A stretch of 32,712 bases of DNA from Planctomycetota bacterium (GTDB taxonomy: Bacteria > Planctomycetota > UBA1135 > JACQFD01), in contig JACQFD010000016.1 in NCBI GenBank assembly GCA_016200225.1, positions 1-32,712 of the forward strand, in the 5' to 3' direction. Shown here piece by piece: positions 1 to 8,544 of the stretch. The notes below the pieces were generated by a model. It saw only the letters and a list, made by a program, of their open reading frames with translations. It did not search any database and had not been told where the DNA came from. The position numbers and the translations under genes were made by a program. Position 1 is the stretch's first letter, and each line of letters starts with the position of its first letter.

Positions 1-12
1 AATGGCGAGGAC

Positions 13-231
13 CTGTCTGAGCGCCGGAACCACAGCCGGCGATCGTAGAAATATATTAAATATTATATAAAAAAATAATATTTATTAACGAATAGTGAAT
101 GCGCCCCGCGGCGCGAGAGCGATTGCGCCATGCGGCGCGAGCGAAATGCGCCCCGCGGCGCCGGAGCGAATGCGCCTTGCGCCGCGAGAGCGCTTCCCTT
201 GCCGCGCGCGCAGCGCAAACGCCGAGCGGCG
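13..231 (-). repeat. Left copy of flanking intergenic repeat
   Basis: Read on the minus strand from the TolC-family stop codon, this region holds about six imperfect 21-26 nt units. Each contains a GC palindrome of the type GCGCCGCxxGGCGC followed by CGCTC. An AT-rich tract (about 51-100) follows, then a GC-rich end finishing GGCGCTCAGACAG (complement of 13-25). The same arrangement occurs inverted at 32352-32537: the outer about 90 bases match with only a few differences, after which the unit number differs. Identity stops at base 13 here and at 32537 on the right. No ORF is credible in it. It may act as a transcription terminator for the gene that runs into it; that is inference. Confidence 0.85.
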
Positions 232-1653
232 TCAGAGCGCTTCCTCCCAACCGCCTCCAAGCGCCTTGAACAGGAAGATCGAGCCGAGCGTGACCTGCGT
301 CTGGCTTTGCACGAAGCTGTTCTGCGAATCTAACAATTCGCGTTCCGCTTCGAGAACATTAAGAAAATCGACGAGGCCTTGTTCGTAGAGCGATTTGGCG
401 AGGGCGAGGGCGCGTTCTTGCGACGCGAGCGACGAGGCGAGAGCGTCGCGGCGCAATTGTTGTCTCGTGTATTGTACAATTCCGTTTTCGACTTCCTCGA
501 GAGCCGAGAGGAGTTTTTGTTTATATTGAAGGATCGCTTGCGACTCGCGCGCGTTTTGAACTTCAATATTCGCATCGATACGGCCGCCTTCGAAAAGCGG
601 CACGTGGATGGACGGGCCGATTGAAAAGAAAATACTGCGGTGATCGAACAGATCGCCGAGGTGGTTCGATTTCGGGCCGACGGAACTGGATAATGTAATT
701 TTAGGATATTTGTCTGCGACGGCGACGCCGACGCGGGCGGTGGCGGCCGCGCACTCGCGTTCCGCGCGGCGCAGATCGGGCCGCCGCAGGAGAATGTCGG
801 CGGGCGCGCCGAGCGGCATGGCGGCCGGGGGCGCGGGGACTGGTTTTTCTGTTATAAGTTCGGAGACGAGCGCGCCCGGAAATTCGCCCGACAATACTCC
901 AATTCGGTGCGCCGCCTGGCGCACGCTCGCGTCGAGCGCGGGCCACAGCGATTTGGTATTTTCGAGCAGCGCGGTCGCGCGCGCGACGTCGAGTTCGGAC
1001 GCGAGCCCGGTGTCGAAGCGTACGCGCGTCAGATCGAGCGTTTTTTGTTGCGAGTCGACGCGTTGTTTAACGATCGCCAATTGATGTTGAAAACCGCGGA
1101 GTTCGACATAACTCGTCGCGAGTTCCGCGAGTAATGCTACATATACTTCGCGGCGCGACTCGTAGCTCGCGGCGATGTCGGCGTCGGCGGCCTCGACGGA
1201 TCGCTTTGTTCCGCCGAATATATCCAATTCCCAACTCGCGTCGAGCGTCGCGGAGAACGCGTCGATATTAGGATTAAAACCGGGGCTGCCCGAGGCGCCG
1301 CTGCCGAGGTTGTTCCGACTGAGCCGCTCGCGATTATAACTAGCATTCGCGTCGAGCGACGGATACCACTTCGACGCGGCCACGCCGCGGATCGCGCGCG
1401 CCTCGCGGACGCGTTCGCCCGCGAGTTGCAAATCGAGATTGTTATGAAGTGCCTTTTCGACGAGTTCGCATAATTGAGGATCGTTCAACTGATTCCACCA
1501 GCGCGCGAGATCGGCGGGTTGGCTCGACAGACCCGCGCCCGACTCTTTCCACTCCGGCGGCGCGGGCAGGACCGGTTGTTTATAATCGGGGCCGACGGTG
1601 CACGCGCCCGCGAGCGCCGCGAGAACGATCGTGAATATTAATTTTTTGGACAT
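232..1653 (-). CDS. TolC/NodT-family outer-membrane efflux lipoprotein
   Basis: Outer-membrane channel of a tripartite exporter, 473 residues, the usual length for the NodT family. The N terminus is a lipoprotein signal peptide with lipobox LAGAC near residues 14-18, followed by TVGPDYKQP, the start typical of NodT-type outer-membrane factors. Two long repeats rich in heptad-like helices (AGERVREARAIRG in the first, RRAERECAAATARVGVA in the second) correspond to the two OEP domains that form the barrel and alpha-helical tunnel. It is the last gene of a five-gene minus-strand operon, 21 bases after the adaptor gene. The final codons GCG CTC TGA lie in sequence also found at the start of the right-hand flanking repeat, so the repeat appears to supply the stop. 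ATG start at 1653. Confidence 0.92.
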   Translation of the reverse strand: MSKKLIFTIVLAALAGACTVGPDYKQPVLPAPPEWKESGAGLSSQPADLARWWNQLNDPQLCELVEKALHNNLDLQLAGERVREARAIRGVAASKWYPSLDANASYNRERLSRNNLGSGASGSPGFNPNIDAFSATLDASWELDIFGGTKRSVEAADADIAASYESRREVYVALLAELATSYVELRGFQHQLAIVKQRVDSQQKTLDLTRVRFDTGLASELDVARATALLENTKSLWPALDASVRQAAHRIGVLSGEFPGALVSELITEKPVPAPPAAMPLGAPADILLRRPDLRRAERECAAATARVGVAVADKYPKITLSSSVGPKSNHLGDLFDHRSIFFSIGPSIHVPLFEGGRIDANIEVQNARESQAILQYKQKLLSALEEVENGIVQYTRQQLRRDALASSLASQERALALAKSLYEQGLVDFLNVLEAERELLDSQNSFVQSQTQVTLGSIFLFKALGGGWEEAL

Positions 1654-1674
1654 GTTATTTATATTATAAGTAAA

Positions 1675-2751
1675 TTAACGAATCGAAGGCGCGGATTCGG
1701 CGCCGGACAAATCGATAAAAACGTCGATCTGCTCGCCGACCTCGACCGGCAGAGCGCTCCGATCGAAACTATATATCACTTGAAGCACGCGGGTGTCGAC
1801 GCGTTCGCTGCTGTCCCCGGTGAGCGCGCGCTTCGGAACGACGAGCGGCTCGAATTTTTCGAACGTTAGCGTTGCGCGAAACGTGGCATTTCCGCGAACC
1901 ATTGCCATCGCGGGCACGTTTCTGCGAAAACGCCAGATGTCGCTTTCGTCGATGTCGACGCGCACGTGCATGCGCGATAAATCGCCGATCGTCATGAGCG
2001 CGCCCGCGTCGGGACCGGCGGAGGCGAATTCGCCTTTTCTTATATTTATTTTTAAGACTTCGCCGGCGATCGGCGATTTTACCGATAATCGCTCGAGTTC
2101 GATCCGGACCGCCTGCAATTCGGCCTCCGCGGACGCGACTTCCGCGCGCGCCACTTCGACGTCGGGCGCCCACGCGCCGGCCTCGATTCGTAACAATTCC
2201 GCCTTCGCCTCCTCGCTGCGCGCGCGGGCCGTGTCGACGACGTGCTTCCTGCGCGTCCACTCCTCGGCGGACATCGCGCCCGGTAATTTAGTATTCACCG
2301 CCTGGGCTGAATTTAACTGATATTCCGCGTCGGCGAGCGTCGAGTCGGCGGCCGCAACGCGCGCGCGCGCCGGCGCGACGTCCTCGGCCCGCGGCATCTT
2401 TAATAATCGATCGAGTTTCTGTTTCGCGGATTCGACAGCCGCCCTGCGCACGTTTTCCTGCGCGAGCAGCGACCGGTTGTCGATCTGAAACAGCGGGGTG
2501 CCCGGTTCGATCGCGGCGCCGACTTTAACGAAAATATTCGTAACAATTCCGCCGATCGGCGTGCCGATGCTTATATTCTCGCCGCGCGATTCTACAATTC
2601 CGGCGCCTGCGATCGTCTGCGCGAACGGCGAGGCGGCGGGGGGCGCGACGGGCTGCGACACCGGCACGGGCGCGTTCGTGTGCATTGACATGAAGTACGC
2701 GAATCCAAGGCCCGAGCAGGCCAGCGCGGATAATATGAGCGTTCGTAACAT
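1675..2751 (-). CDS. HlyD/RND-type periplasmic adaptor (membrane fusion protein)
   Basis: Periplasmic adaptor linking the inner-membrane ABC permease to the TolC-type channel; 358 residues. Visible parts in order: an N-terminal membrane anchor (residues 3-21); a lipoyl/barrel-sandwich half, GIVESRGENISIGTPIGG, ending in GTPLFQID; a long Ala/Glu/Arg-rich coiled-coil hairpin from roughly residue 75 to 215; the second lipoyl half with SPIAGEVLKINIRKGE; and a beta-barrel domain (MHVRVDIDESDIWRF). This is the architecture of YbhG/DevB-like adaptors that work with ABC exporters. It sits between the ATPase gene (42-base gap) and the outer-membrane gene. ATG start at 2751. The transported substrate cannot be read from sequence. 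Confidence 0.92.
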   Translation of the reverse strand: MLRTLILSALACSGLGFAYFMSMHTNAPVPVSQPVAPPAASPFAQTIAGAGIVESRGENISIGTPIGGIVTNIFVKVGAAIEPGTPLFQIDNRSLLAQENVRRAAVESAKQKLDRLLKMPRAEDVAPARARVAAADSTLADAEYQLNSAQAVNTKLPGAMSAEEWTRRKHVVDTARARSEEAKAELLRIEAGAWAPDVEVARAEVASAEAELQAVRIELERLSVKSPIAGEVLKINIRKGEFASAGPDAGALMTIGDLSRMHVRVDIDESDIWRFRRNVPAMAMVRGNATFRATLTFEKFEPLVVPKRALTGDSSERVDTRVLQVIYSFDRSALPVEVGEQIDVFIDLSGAESAPSIR

Positions 2752-2793
2752 GATTTATATTTATTTTGAATGGTTGATTCGATGATTTAGTTT

Positions 2794-3513
2794 TTACGAC
2801 GCCGCCGCGAGCGCCTCGTTTTCACGGACTTCCATGATTATGCCGTCGTCCATGCGCGCGATGCGGTCGCCATAATTAAATATACGATTGTCGTGCGTGA
2901 CGATGACGAGCGTGCGGTGCGCCGCGAGCGCGACGTCGCGGAAAATACTCATGATCCGCGCGCCCGTGTCGTGGTCGAGCGCGCTCGTGGGCTCGTCGCA
3001 GACGATCAGCGCCGGATCGTGCACGAGCGATCGCGCGATCGCGACGCGCTGCTGCTGCCCGCCGGAGAGTTGCGAGGGGAGCGCGCGCTCGCGGCCGCCG
3101 AGGCCCACTTGATTTAACAATTCTTTCGCGCGGTCGAACGCTTTCGCGCGCGCGACGCCGCGAATGAGGAGCGGCACGGCGGTGTTTTCGACCGCGGTGA
3201 GCGTCGGAAGCAGATTGAATGTTTGAAATACAAATCCGATCGAGCGCGCGCGGAATTGTGTCTTCTCTCGCGCGCCGAGCGCGCGCAAATCGGATCCGAG
3301 AACATTGCATTCGCCGCCGTCGGCGTCGAGCGTGCCCGCGAGAATGGATATTAACGTTGTTTTGCCGCAGCCCGACGGGCCGACGAGCATGAGCATTTCG
3401 CCCTCGCGGACCTCGAGATCGACGCCGCGGAGCGCCTGCACGCGCGTATCGCCGGATCCGTAGGATTTTCGCACGTCCTTGCATCGTATAATTATCTTAT
3501 CGCTCGATGTCAT
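2794..3513 (-). CDS. ABC exporter ATP-binding protein (LolD/MacB/DevA type)
   Basis: Cytoplasmic ATPase that powers the exporter, 239 residues, a single nucleotide-binding domain of normal length. Walker [10 protein letters not shown] is at residues 45-53, the Q-loop FQTFN at 96-100, signature [15 protein letters not shown] from 149, Walker B ALIVCDEP at 168-175 followed by the D-loop SALD, and the H-loop in VIVTHD. The order of motifs and the short length match the MacB/LolD/DevA subfamily, which pairs with FtsX-like permeases rather than type-2 exporters. ATG start at 3513, 13 bases after the permease stop, so the two are surely co-transcribed. Confidence 0.95.
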   Translation of the reverse strand: MTSSDKIIIRCKDVRKSYGSGDTRVQALRGVDLEVREGEMLMLVGPSGCGKTTLISILAGTLDADGGECNVLGSDLRALGAREKTQFRARSIGFVFQTFNLLPTLTAVENTAVPLLIRGVARAKAFDRAKELLNQVGLGGRERALPSQLSGGQQQRVAIARSLVHDPALIVCDEPTSALDHDTGARIMSIFRDVALAAHRTLVIVTHDNRIFNYGDRIARMDDGIIMEVRENEALAAAS

Positions 3514-3526
3514 GTTCGCGCATCCG

Positions 3527-4687
3527 TTAATTTTTAAATACGACGGCCGGTTCGAGTTTGACGACTTTTCTTAAACTAATGATCGCCGCGAGAATCGAGA
3601 CGAGAAACACGGCGCCGGCCGAGCCGAGCAACAGTTGCCACGGCAGGCGGAACGCGAGTTCGGTGCCGCTCATCAAATATCCAAACAGCGAGGCCACGCC
3701 GACGCCGATGCCGTATCCGATGGCGGCGACGTGCGACACTTGCACGACGATCATCGCTAATAATGTTCCGTCGCTCGCGCCCATGGCCTTGAGCGCGCCG
3801 AAATGTTTAAGATTCTCGAGCGTAAAACTATAAAACACCTGTCCCGCGATGGCGATGCCGACGAGAAACCCGAGGATCACGGCCGTGCCGAAATTGATCG
3901 GAATGCCCGTGTATTTCATATAATAACGCATCGTGAGCTCGCGGAATCCGGCCTTCGTGTAGGCGGTGAGCCGCGTCGAACTTTTGATACGTTCGCACAG
4001 CGCGTCGAGATCGGCGCCGGGACGCGCTTTTACTAATATAAACGAAAGCAGTTTGCGTTCGCTCGGCGCAAATTTCATCGCGCGCGAATAAGTAGTATAC
4101 AAAACGGGCTGCGACTGGAAGGTTCGCGATACTTTACAGATCCCGACGACGACGGCGCGGTGATCGTTCAATTCGAGCGTATCGCCGATCTTGAGAGGCG
4201 TCGGCGCTTCGCCGGGCGACGCGGGCGGCTTTGCTAATTTTCCGTGCGCGCCCCACGTGTCGACGATCACGCCGTCGTTAATTCTAAGATCCGTGAGCGA
4301 GCCTTCCAACATTTCGGGGGGGCCGCCCGCGAGCGTTGCGTCGTCTAGGCCGAAGACGTTCGCCGACTGAAATCGGCCGTCGTGCAGGCGGGCGCGCAGC
4401 AGACTTTTGTATAAAGGCACCGCCCAGTCCACGCCCTCGACGCCGCGCACGCGCAGCAGCGCCGTGTCCTGCATCGGTTTGATATCGTCAATATACTGAA
4501 CCTTCGGATCCATCACCCAGACGTCGGCGATACCCGTGTCGGTGATCGGTCCGAACGTGCGCGTCATCAATCCTATGAATACGGCCGACTGCTGCGTTAC
4601 TACAAATGATACGAACGTAATTCCGACCAGCAGCGCGAAGTATTTTCCGCGGTCGCCGAGCAGCATGCGCAACGCTACATAAATCAC
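3527..4687 (-). CDS. ABC exporter permease (FtsX/DevC-like)
   Basis: Inner-membrane subunit of the exporter, 386 residues from the chosen start. One membrane helix near the N terminus (YFALLVGITFVSFVV), a large periplasmic MacB-PCD-like domain (about residues 45-255), then three C-terminal helices, including AVILGFLVGIAIAGQVFYSF and AGAVFLVSILAAIISL: the FtsX layout. The start is placed at GTG 4687 rather than the longer TTG at 4717. The GTG overlaps the regulator's stop as GTGA, and a good GGAGG lies 8 bases upstream. This gives translational coupling to the regulator. DevC of cyanobacteria is the closest described architecture I can name. Confidence 0.9.
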   Translation of the reverse strand: MIYVALRMLLGDRGKYFALLVGITFVSFVVTQQSAVFIGLMTRTFGPITDTGIADVWVMDPKVQYIDDIKPMQDTALLRVRGVEGVDWAVPLYKSLLRARLHDGRFQSANVFGLDDATLAGGPPEMLEGSLTDLRINDGVIVDTWGAHGKLAKPPASPGEAPTPLKIGDTLELNDHRAVVVGICKVSRTFQSQPVLYTTYSRAMKFAPSERKLLSFILVKARPGADLDALCERIKSSTRLTAYTKAGFRELTMRYYMKYTGIPINFGTAVILGFLVGIAIAGQVFYSFTLENLKHFGALKAMGASDGTLLAMIVVQVSHVAAIGYGIGVGVASLFGYLMSGTELAFRLPWQLLLGSAGAVFLVSILAAIISLRKVVKLEPAVVFKN

Positions 4688-5382
4688 CGTCGCGTCCTCC
4701 GGGCGATTCTTGCGCAATGGGCGATGCCCGCGATCGAGAACTCGGCGATGTGCTCGGCGAGTTCCGCGACTTCGTTTTTATTATATTTTAAATCCGGGAG
4801 CAGGCGTTCGAGAACGGGCCGCGCGAGGCGGTGATAAATGCACTGTCCGATCACGCTCTGCGCGCAACGGCGCACCGCGCGCGGCGCCGGCGGCCGGCCG
4901 TCGGAATATTCAATATACAAATCGCGCACGATGGATCCTAACAATTCGTACAGGGGCCGGATTCCCTGGCGCACGAGTTCGTCGAGCGCGGGGGAGGGTT
5001 CGGCCATTTCGCGCAGCATGAGCTGGCCGTGGCACGCCGCGGGCCCGTCGTCGAGCGTTCGGAATAGTAAAGATCGAATGAATGCCCGCAAACGTTCGCG
5101 CGCGTTCGCGCCGTCGGAGAGTCCGGCCGAAGGCGGGTATTGTTTCAATGCGGTCTTGAGGCTGTCGCGCAGCACATGATTATAAAGCGCCTCTTTGTCT
5201 CCGAAATGATAATGAATGGCGGCGACGTTCGCCTGCGCGCGAATACATATATCGCGGATCGTGGCGGAACGATAACCGCGCCGCGCAAAGACTTCGCCCG
5301 CGGCCTCGACAAGGCGCGCGCGCGTCTCGTCGCTGGCGTCGACCGGGGGATGTTCGGATTGTCGGGAGTTGGCCGCGAGCAT
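4684..5382 (-). CDS. TetR-family transcriptional regulator, CecR-like
   Basis: DNA-binding repressor, 232 residues. The N-terminal TetR helix-turn-helix is clear: RARLVEAAGEVFARRGYRSA then IRDICIRAQANVAAIHYHFG with KEALYNHVL. The C-terminal half (ARERLRAFIRSLLFRTLD, then LMLREMAEPSPALDELV) matches the CecR/YbiH C-terminal domain (formerly DUF1956). In E. coli, CecR controls an HlyD/ABC exporter set (ybhGFSR), the same gene content as here, so this protein probably represses its own operon. ATG 5382 is preferred to TTG 5406: it leaves the direct repeats at 5404-5429 upstream of the gene and removes an atypical N-terminal extension. First gene of the operon. Confidence 0.9.
   Translation of the reverse strand: MLAANSRQSEHPPVDASDETRARLVEAAGEVFARRGYRSATIRDICIRAQANVAAIHYHFGDKEALYNHVLRDSLKTALKQYPPSAGLSDGANARERLRAFIRSLLFRTLDDGPAACHGQLMLREMAEPSPALDELVRQGIRPLYELLGSIVRDLYIEYSDGRPPAPRAVRRCAQSVIGQCIYHRLARPVLERLLPDLKYNKNEVAELAEHIAEFSIAGIAHCARIARRTRR
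4696..4700 (-). promoter_or_regulatory. Ribosome binding site for the permease
   Basis: GGAGG on the minus strand, 8 bases before GTG 4687 and inside the last codons of the TetR gene. It decides the GTG start over the upstream TTG. Confidence 0.75.
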
Positions 5383-5403
5383 TGGACGCTCGAAAAAGTA
5401 GTT

Positions 5404-5429
5404 CAAGCAACCGTTTCAAACAAGCGTTT
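5404..5429 (-). promoter_or_regulatory. Candidate operator of the efflux operon
   Basis: Two adjacent 13-base direct repeats, CAAGCAACCGTTT (5404-5416) and CAAACAAGCGTTT (5417-5429), match at 11 of 13 bases. A short palindrome GTTTCAAAC (5413-5421) sits across their junction. They lie 22-47 bases upstream of the regulator's ATG, a usual place for a TetR-family operator. Binding is inferred only. Confidence 0.4.
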
Positions 5430-5439
5430 TATCTCCGAC

Positions 5440-5459
5440 CCCCGCTCGGCCGGGCGGGG
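5440..5459 (-). terminator. GC-rich hairpin after the beta-helix gene
   Basis: A 20-base near-perfect hairpin, CCCCGCTCGG / CCGGGCGGGG, 13 bases past the stop of the beta-helix gene and upstream of the TetR gene on the same strand. There is no U-tract, so it is a possible factor-dependent or L-shaped terminator, not a classical one. Confidence 0.4.
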
Positions 5460-5472
5460 ATGGCCAATTTCT

Positions 5473-7035
5473 CTAATGTACCGTTTTCGAAAACGCGTTC
5501 GTGAACGCGTACGTATTCGCCGAGGCGGGCGAGACGGTCAACGCCTGAAAACTGAACGTGCTTCCGATGAATTGCGGATCGTTCGGCACGAGCTGCGGCA
5601 TTTGCGCCGGCGACGCGGAGGTCGCAGTTCCGATTAATAATACGAACGAGCTCAGAAGATCGATGTCGACGTCGCCGTACATTGTCGGAAGCGTCGGCGC
5701 GATGCCGCCGTCGGCGACAAGTATATAAGTTAACTGATCGGGACCCCACGATTCGAAATTAACGATATTTCCGATGACGAAATCGCCCGTCGCGTCGAGC
5801 GGCAGGAACTCGTACGCGCCGAGGTCGGCCAGTTCTATTAAATTAAGATTCCCGTCCACCTGCCGTCCGACGCCATTGTAATCTTTTGCCTGCGGAAGGA
5901 GGAGTTTATCGATGCACGGGCTGCCCCACGAAAGACGGTAATCGCCCGTCGACGGCGAACGAAACATCGGATTGGCCGCAATATTACCATTGGCCGTGCC
6001 GCCGCTGCCATCGGCGATATCGCTATTCGACGAACTCGCGCCCGGATCGAGATCGCCGCCCGCATTATTACTAAAAATCGAACCGCTGACGCCGATGCTC
6101 GAGGATCCGATACGTTTACCGCCTTTGCCGCCGTTTTTCGCGACCGTGCATCGCGTTATCGTGCATCCGGACGTGCCGCTCGTGCTCTGCGATTCGGCGC
6201 GCACGCCGTCCGAAAGATTATCGACAATAACCGAATCCGTAACAGTTAGCGTCGCGCCGCCTTGAATCACGCCAATTGTGTACGCGCCGTATAGTTGAAA
6301 TCCGCGAATCATGCAATGGGCGAGCGCCGCTGTTACAAATCCGGAACCGCCGGCGATTTCGACTCCCGTATGGACGCCGCTCTCGAAGATACAATTCGTC
6401 GCCGACATCGACCCGCCGCCGCCGTAGGCCTGGCCGTAAAACCCGAATCCACAATTCGTGATCCATGTGTTCGTCAACGTTAATGTAAACGATCCGTTGT
6501 GCGGAATTTGTCCGGTGTCGGCGTAAACGCCATAGCCGGACGATCCCTCGACGACGCAGTTCGAAATTGTTACATTAATATTATTCCAACCCGCGAAAAC
6601 GGCGACTCCGGTCGTTGCGTTGTGAATGCGCACGCCTGAAATTCCAGTGCCGACTGGAAACGAATAGGGGGCCGACGAGAAATTTGTATAATAAGTAAAC
6701 GCCGTCTGCCCCGTGTTGCTGGCGTCGATAACGGTCAATTCCGGCCCAAGATCGCCGATCAGTTTGATCGCAGGGCGGCACGAGATCGGAAACGTCTCGC
6801 CGGTCCCCTGCGAATACGCGCCGGGTGCGAGGTGTATGGTTTGCGCGGCCGTCCCCGACGCGGGAAATTGTGACATTGCGAATTGTATCGTCTTCCACGG
6901 CGCCCCGGGCGTGGTGCCCGCGTTCACATTATTATCATTCGTGGAATCTACATAATAATCGCCCGCGAACGCGGCGGACGCCACGAGTGCGGCCGAACAA
7001 ATATTAAGAAACGCGCGTGCTGCGGTGTGTATCAT
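5473..7035 (-). CDS. Secreted right-handed beta-helix protein with C-terminal module
   Basis: Exported protein of 520 residues. Signal peptide MIHTAARAFLNICSAALVASAAFAG, probably cut after AFA. Next comes a DUF1565-like segment (DYYVDSTNDNNVNAGTTPGA, PWKTIQFAMSQ, GAYSQGTGETFPI) and then parallel beta-helix repeats rich in Asn, Thr and Gly (residues about 90-330) of the kind found in pectate-lyase-like folds. An Asp/Asn segment ending LGAYEF follows. The last about 100 residues form a separate module (ILVADGG then VPNDPQFIGSTFSFQ) that resembles the C-termini of the proteins at 14367-17312 and 22647-24257. No catalytic residues can be assigned; substrate unknown. It may bind or cleave polysaccharide. 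Divergent from the hydrolase at 7299 across 263 bases in which I see no clear promoter. Confidence 0.85.
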   Translation of the reverse strand: MIHTAARAFLNICSAALVASAAFAGDYYVDSTNDNNVNAGTTPGAPWKTIQFAMSQFPASGTAAQTIHLAPGAYSQGTGETFPISCRPAIKLIGDLGPELTVIDASNTGQTAFTYYTNFSSAPYSFPVGTGISGVRIHNATTGVAVFAGWNNINVTISNCVVEGSSGYGVYADTGQIPHNGSFTLTLTNTWITNCGFGFYGQAYGGGGSMSATNCIFESGVHTGVEIAGGSGFVTAALAHCMIRGFQLYGAYTIGVIQGGATLTVTDSVIVDNLSDGVRAESQSTSGTSGCTITRCTVAKNGGKGGKRIGSSSIGVSGSIFSNNAGGDLDPGASSSNSDIADGSGGTANGNIAANPMFRSPSTGDYRLSWGSPCIDKLLLPQAKDYNGVGRQVDGNLNLIELADLGAYEFLPLDATGDFVIGNIVNFESWGPDQLTYILVADGGIAPTLPTMYGDVDIDLLSSFVLLIGTATSASPAQMPQLVPNDPQFIGSTFSFQALTVSPASANTYAFTNAFSKTVH

Positions 7036-7298
7036 CGGTGGCGAATCCTCGCGGATATGGATACCCGGCGCGGCCGCGGGACGACGACAAATTATCGACG
7101 GGGGAGTCCGCGGCGGCGGGCGAATCGACTTCGTGTCGGTTGCGGCGACGTCGCGACGAATTCCACAGCGCCTGAAATGGGGTTTCGTGCTGCGGTTCAG
7201 CCTACGTTCGGGCGAAATCGCGCGATGGGGACTTTCGCGTCCGTTCCTCGTATCGGAAACGGTTACGATCGCCGGCCGAGGCGCGCGCGTCGAAATCC

Positions 7299-8399
7299 AT
7301 GGATCGAAAATCCCGTTATTTAATATATCTATTATCGGTTGCGCCGGAATTCGGCGTTGCGCAGGAGTCGGCGCCGCAAAGCAGAACCGCGTCGGCCGAG
7401 GCCGCGAAACGCGTCGGAGACGCCGTCGAAGGATTTGTTAAGAAGGGCTTTTCGGGCGCTGTCTGGGTCCGGCGCGGCGGCGATTTGTTATATGAACGCG
7501 CGCACGGCCTCGCCGACAAAGCGAAAAACGCGCGCTGCACAATCGATACCGTTTTTGACATCGGTTCGATAACTAAACAATTCACCGCGGCGGCGATTCT
7601 TAAACTCGAGACGATGAAGAAACTTTCGACGGACGACGCGATCGTCAAGTTTTTTCCGGGCGCGCCCGCCGACAAGCGGAAAATTACAATTCATCAATTG
7701 TTGACGCACACGGCCGGTTATCCCGAGGAATTCGGCCCGGATTACGAAAAACTCGGGCGCGACGCGCTCGTCGCGCGCGCGATGGCCGCGAAACTGGAGA
7801 GCGAACCCGGCGCGAAATATAACTATTCCAACGTCGGGTACAGCCTGCTCGCCGCGATCGTCGAGACTGTCTCGGGCGCGTCGTATGAACGATTTCTCCA
7901 TGATCAATTGTTCGTTCCGGCGGGCATGAAGCGGACCGGATATTTATTGCCTAAATTTACAGATAGCGACCTCGCGCGCGGATACCGGGGCGAAAAAGTC
8001 TTTGGAAGTCCGCTCGAACATCCCTGGGCCGCGGACGGTCCCTATTGGAATCTCCGCGGCAACGGAGGAATCCTGTCGACCGGACGCGATATGTTACTTT
8101 GGGACGGCGCGCTCCGCGGCGACGCGGTTCTTCCCGCGGAAGCCAGAAAAAAAATGTTCACTCCGTACGTCGCCGAGGGTCCCGAGCGCCGCTCGTTTTA
8201 TGGTTATGGCTGGGTCGTCCTCGAGAAAACACCGAACGGTAAATTATATACTCACAACGGCGGCAACGGCTTTTTCTTCGCGGATTACTACCGATTCGTC
8301 GACAGCGACTCCGTGATATTCATTGCATCGAATGCACAATTTCCGGAGGGCGAGGAAATGGGGCCGTCGATCGCGCGCGCGTTGTTCGAGCGAAAATAG
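7299..8399 (+). CDS. Serine hydrolase, beta-lactamase class C / PBP4* family
   Basis: Probable exported serine hydrolase of the Beta-lactamase (PF00144) family, 366 residues. The three family motifs are intact: S-I-T-K at residues 90-93 (nucleophile Ser90, Lys93), Y-S-N at 176-178, and H-N-G at 319-321, the equivalent of KTG. Such proteins include esterases, D-aminopeptidases and carboxypeptidases as well as AmpC enzymes; the HxG version favours an esterase or peptidase over a true beta-lactamase. The N terminus (KSRYLIYLLSVAPEFGVAQE) is a short, weak signal peptide. ATG start at 7299, with no in-frame start further up before a stop. Stand-alone gene. Confidence 0.9.
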   Translation: MDRKSRYLIYLLSVAPEFGVAQESAPQSRTASAEAAKRVGDAVEGFVKKGFSGAVWVRRGGDLLYERAHGLADKAKNARCTIDTVFDIGSITKQFTAAAILKLETMKKLSTDDAIVKFFPGAPADKRKITIHQLLTHTAGYPEEFGPDYEKLGRDALVARAMAAKLESEPGAKYNYSNVGYSLLAAIVETVSGASYERFLHDQLFVPAGMKRTGYLLPKFTDSDLARGYRGEKVFGSPLEHPWAADGPYWNLRGNGGILSTGRDMLLWDGALRGDAVLPAEARKKMFTPYVAEGPERRSFYGYGWVVLEKTPNGKLYTHNGGNGFFFADYYRFVDSDSVIFIASNAQFPEGEEMGPSIARALFERK

Positions 8400-8492
8400 C
8401 ATTGCTCATTGGAAGTGGTTTCATGGGGCTTCCGAGCTTTGCAGCGACCCTGGGCAAGCGCAGATCACAGGGATCTCGCTCGGAGCGCTGCA

Positions 8493-8533
8493 CCAAACGC
8501 AAACAGTATTGCGTTTGGTAGCACTAAGTGCTA
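8493..8533. promoter_or_regulatory. Two adjacent perfect palindromes upstream of the ATPase
   Basis: CCAAACGCAA (8493-8502) and TTGCGTTTGG (8509-8518) are a perfect 10-base inverted repeat with a 6-base spacer. Directly after it, TAGCACT-A-AGTGCTA (8519-8533) is a second perfect palindrome, ending 11 bases before the ATPase start. They could be operators, a hairpin in the leader, or the end of an inserted cassette. Confidence 0.6.
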
Positions 8534-8544
8534 AAGTGTTGGCA

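Noticed and set aside
13..231. Could the tandem GC units at the window ends be a CRISPR array or attC sites?
   Set aside because: The units are adjacent with no distinct spacers, vary in length, and no cas or integrase gene is near.
7299..8399. True antibiotic-resistance beta-lactamase
   Set aside because: The third motif is HNG rather than KTG and the family includes many esterases and peptidases, so resistance is not supported.
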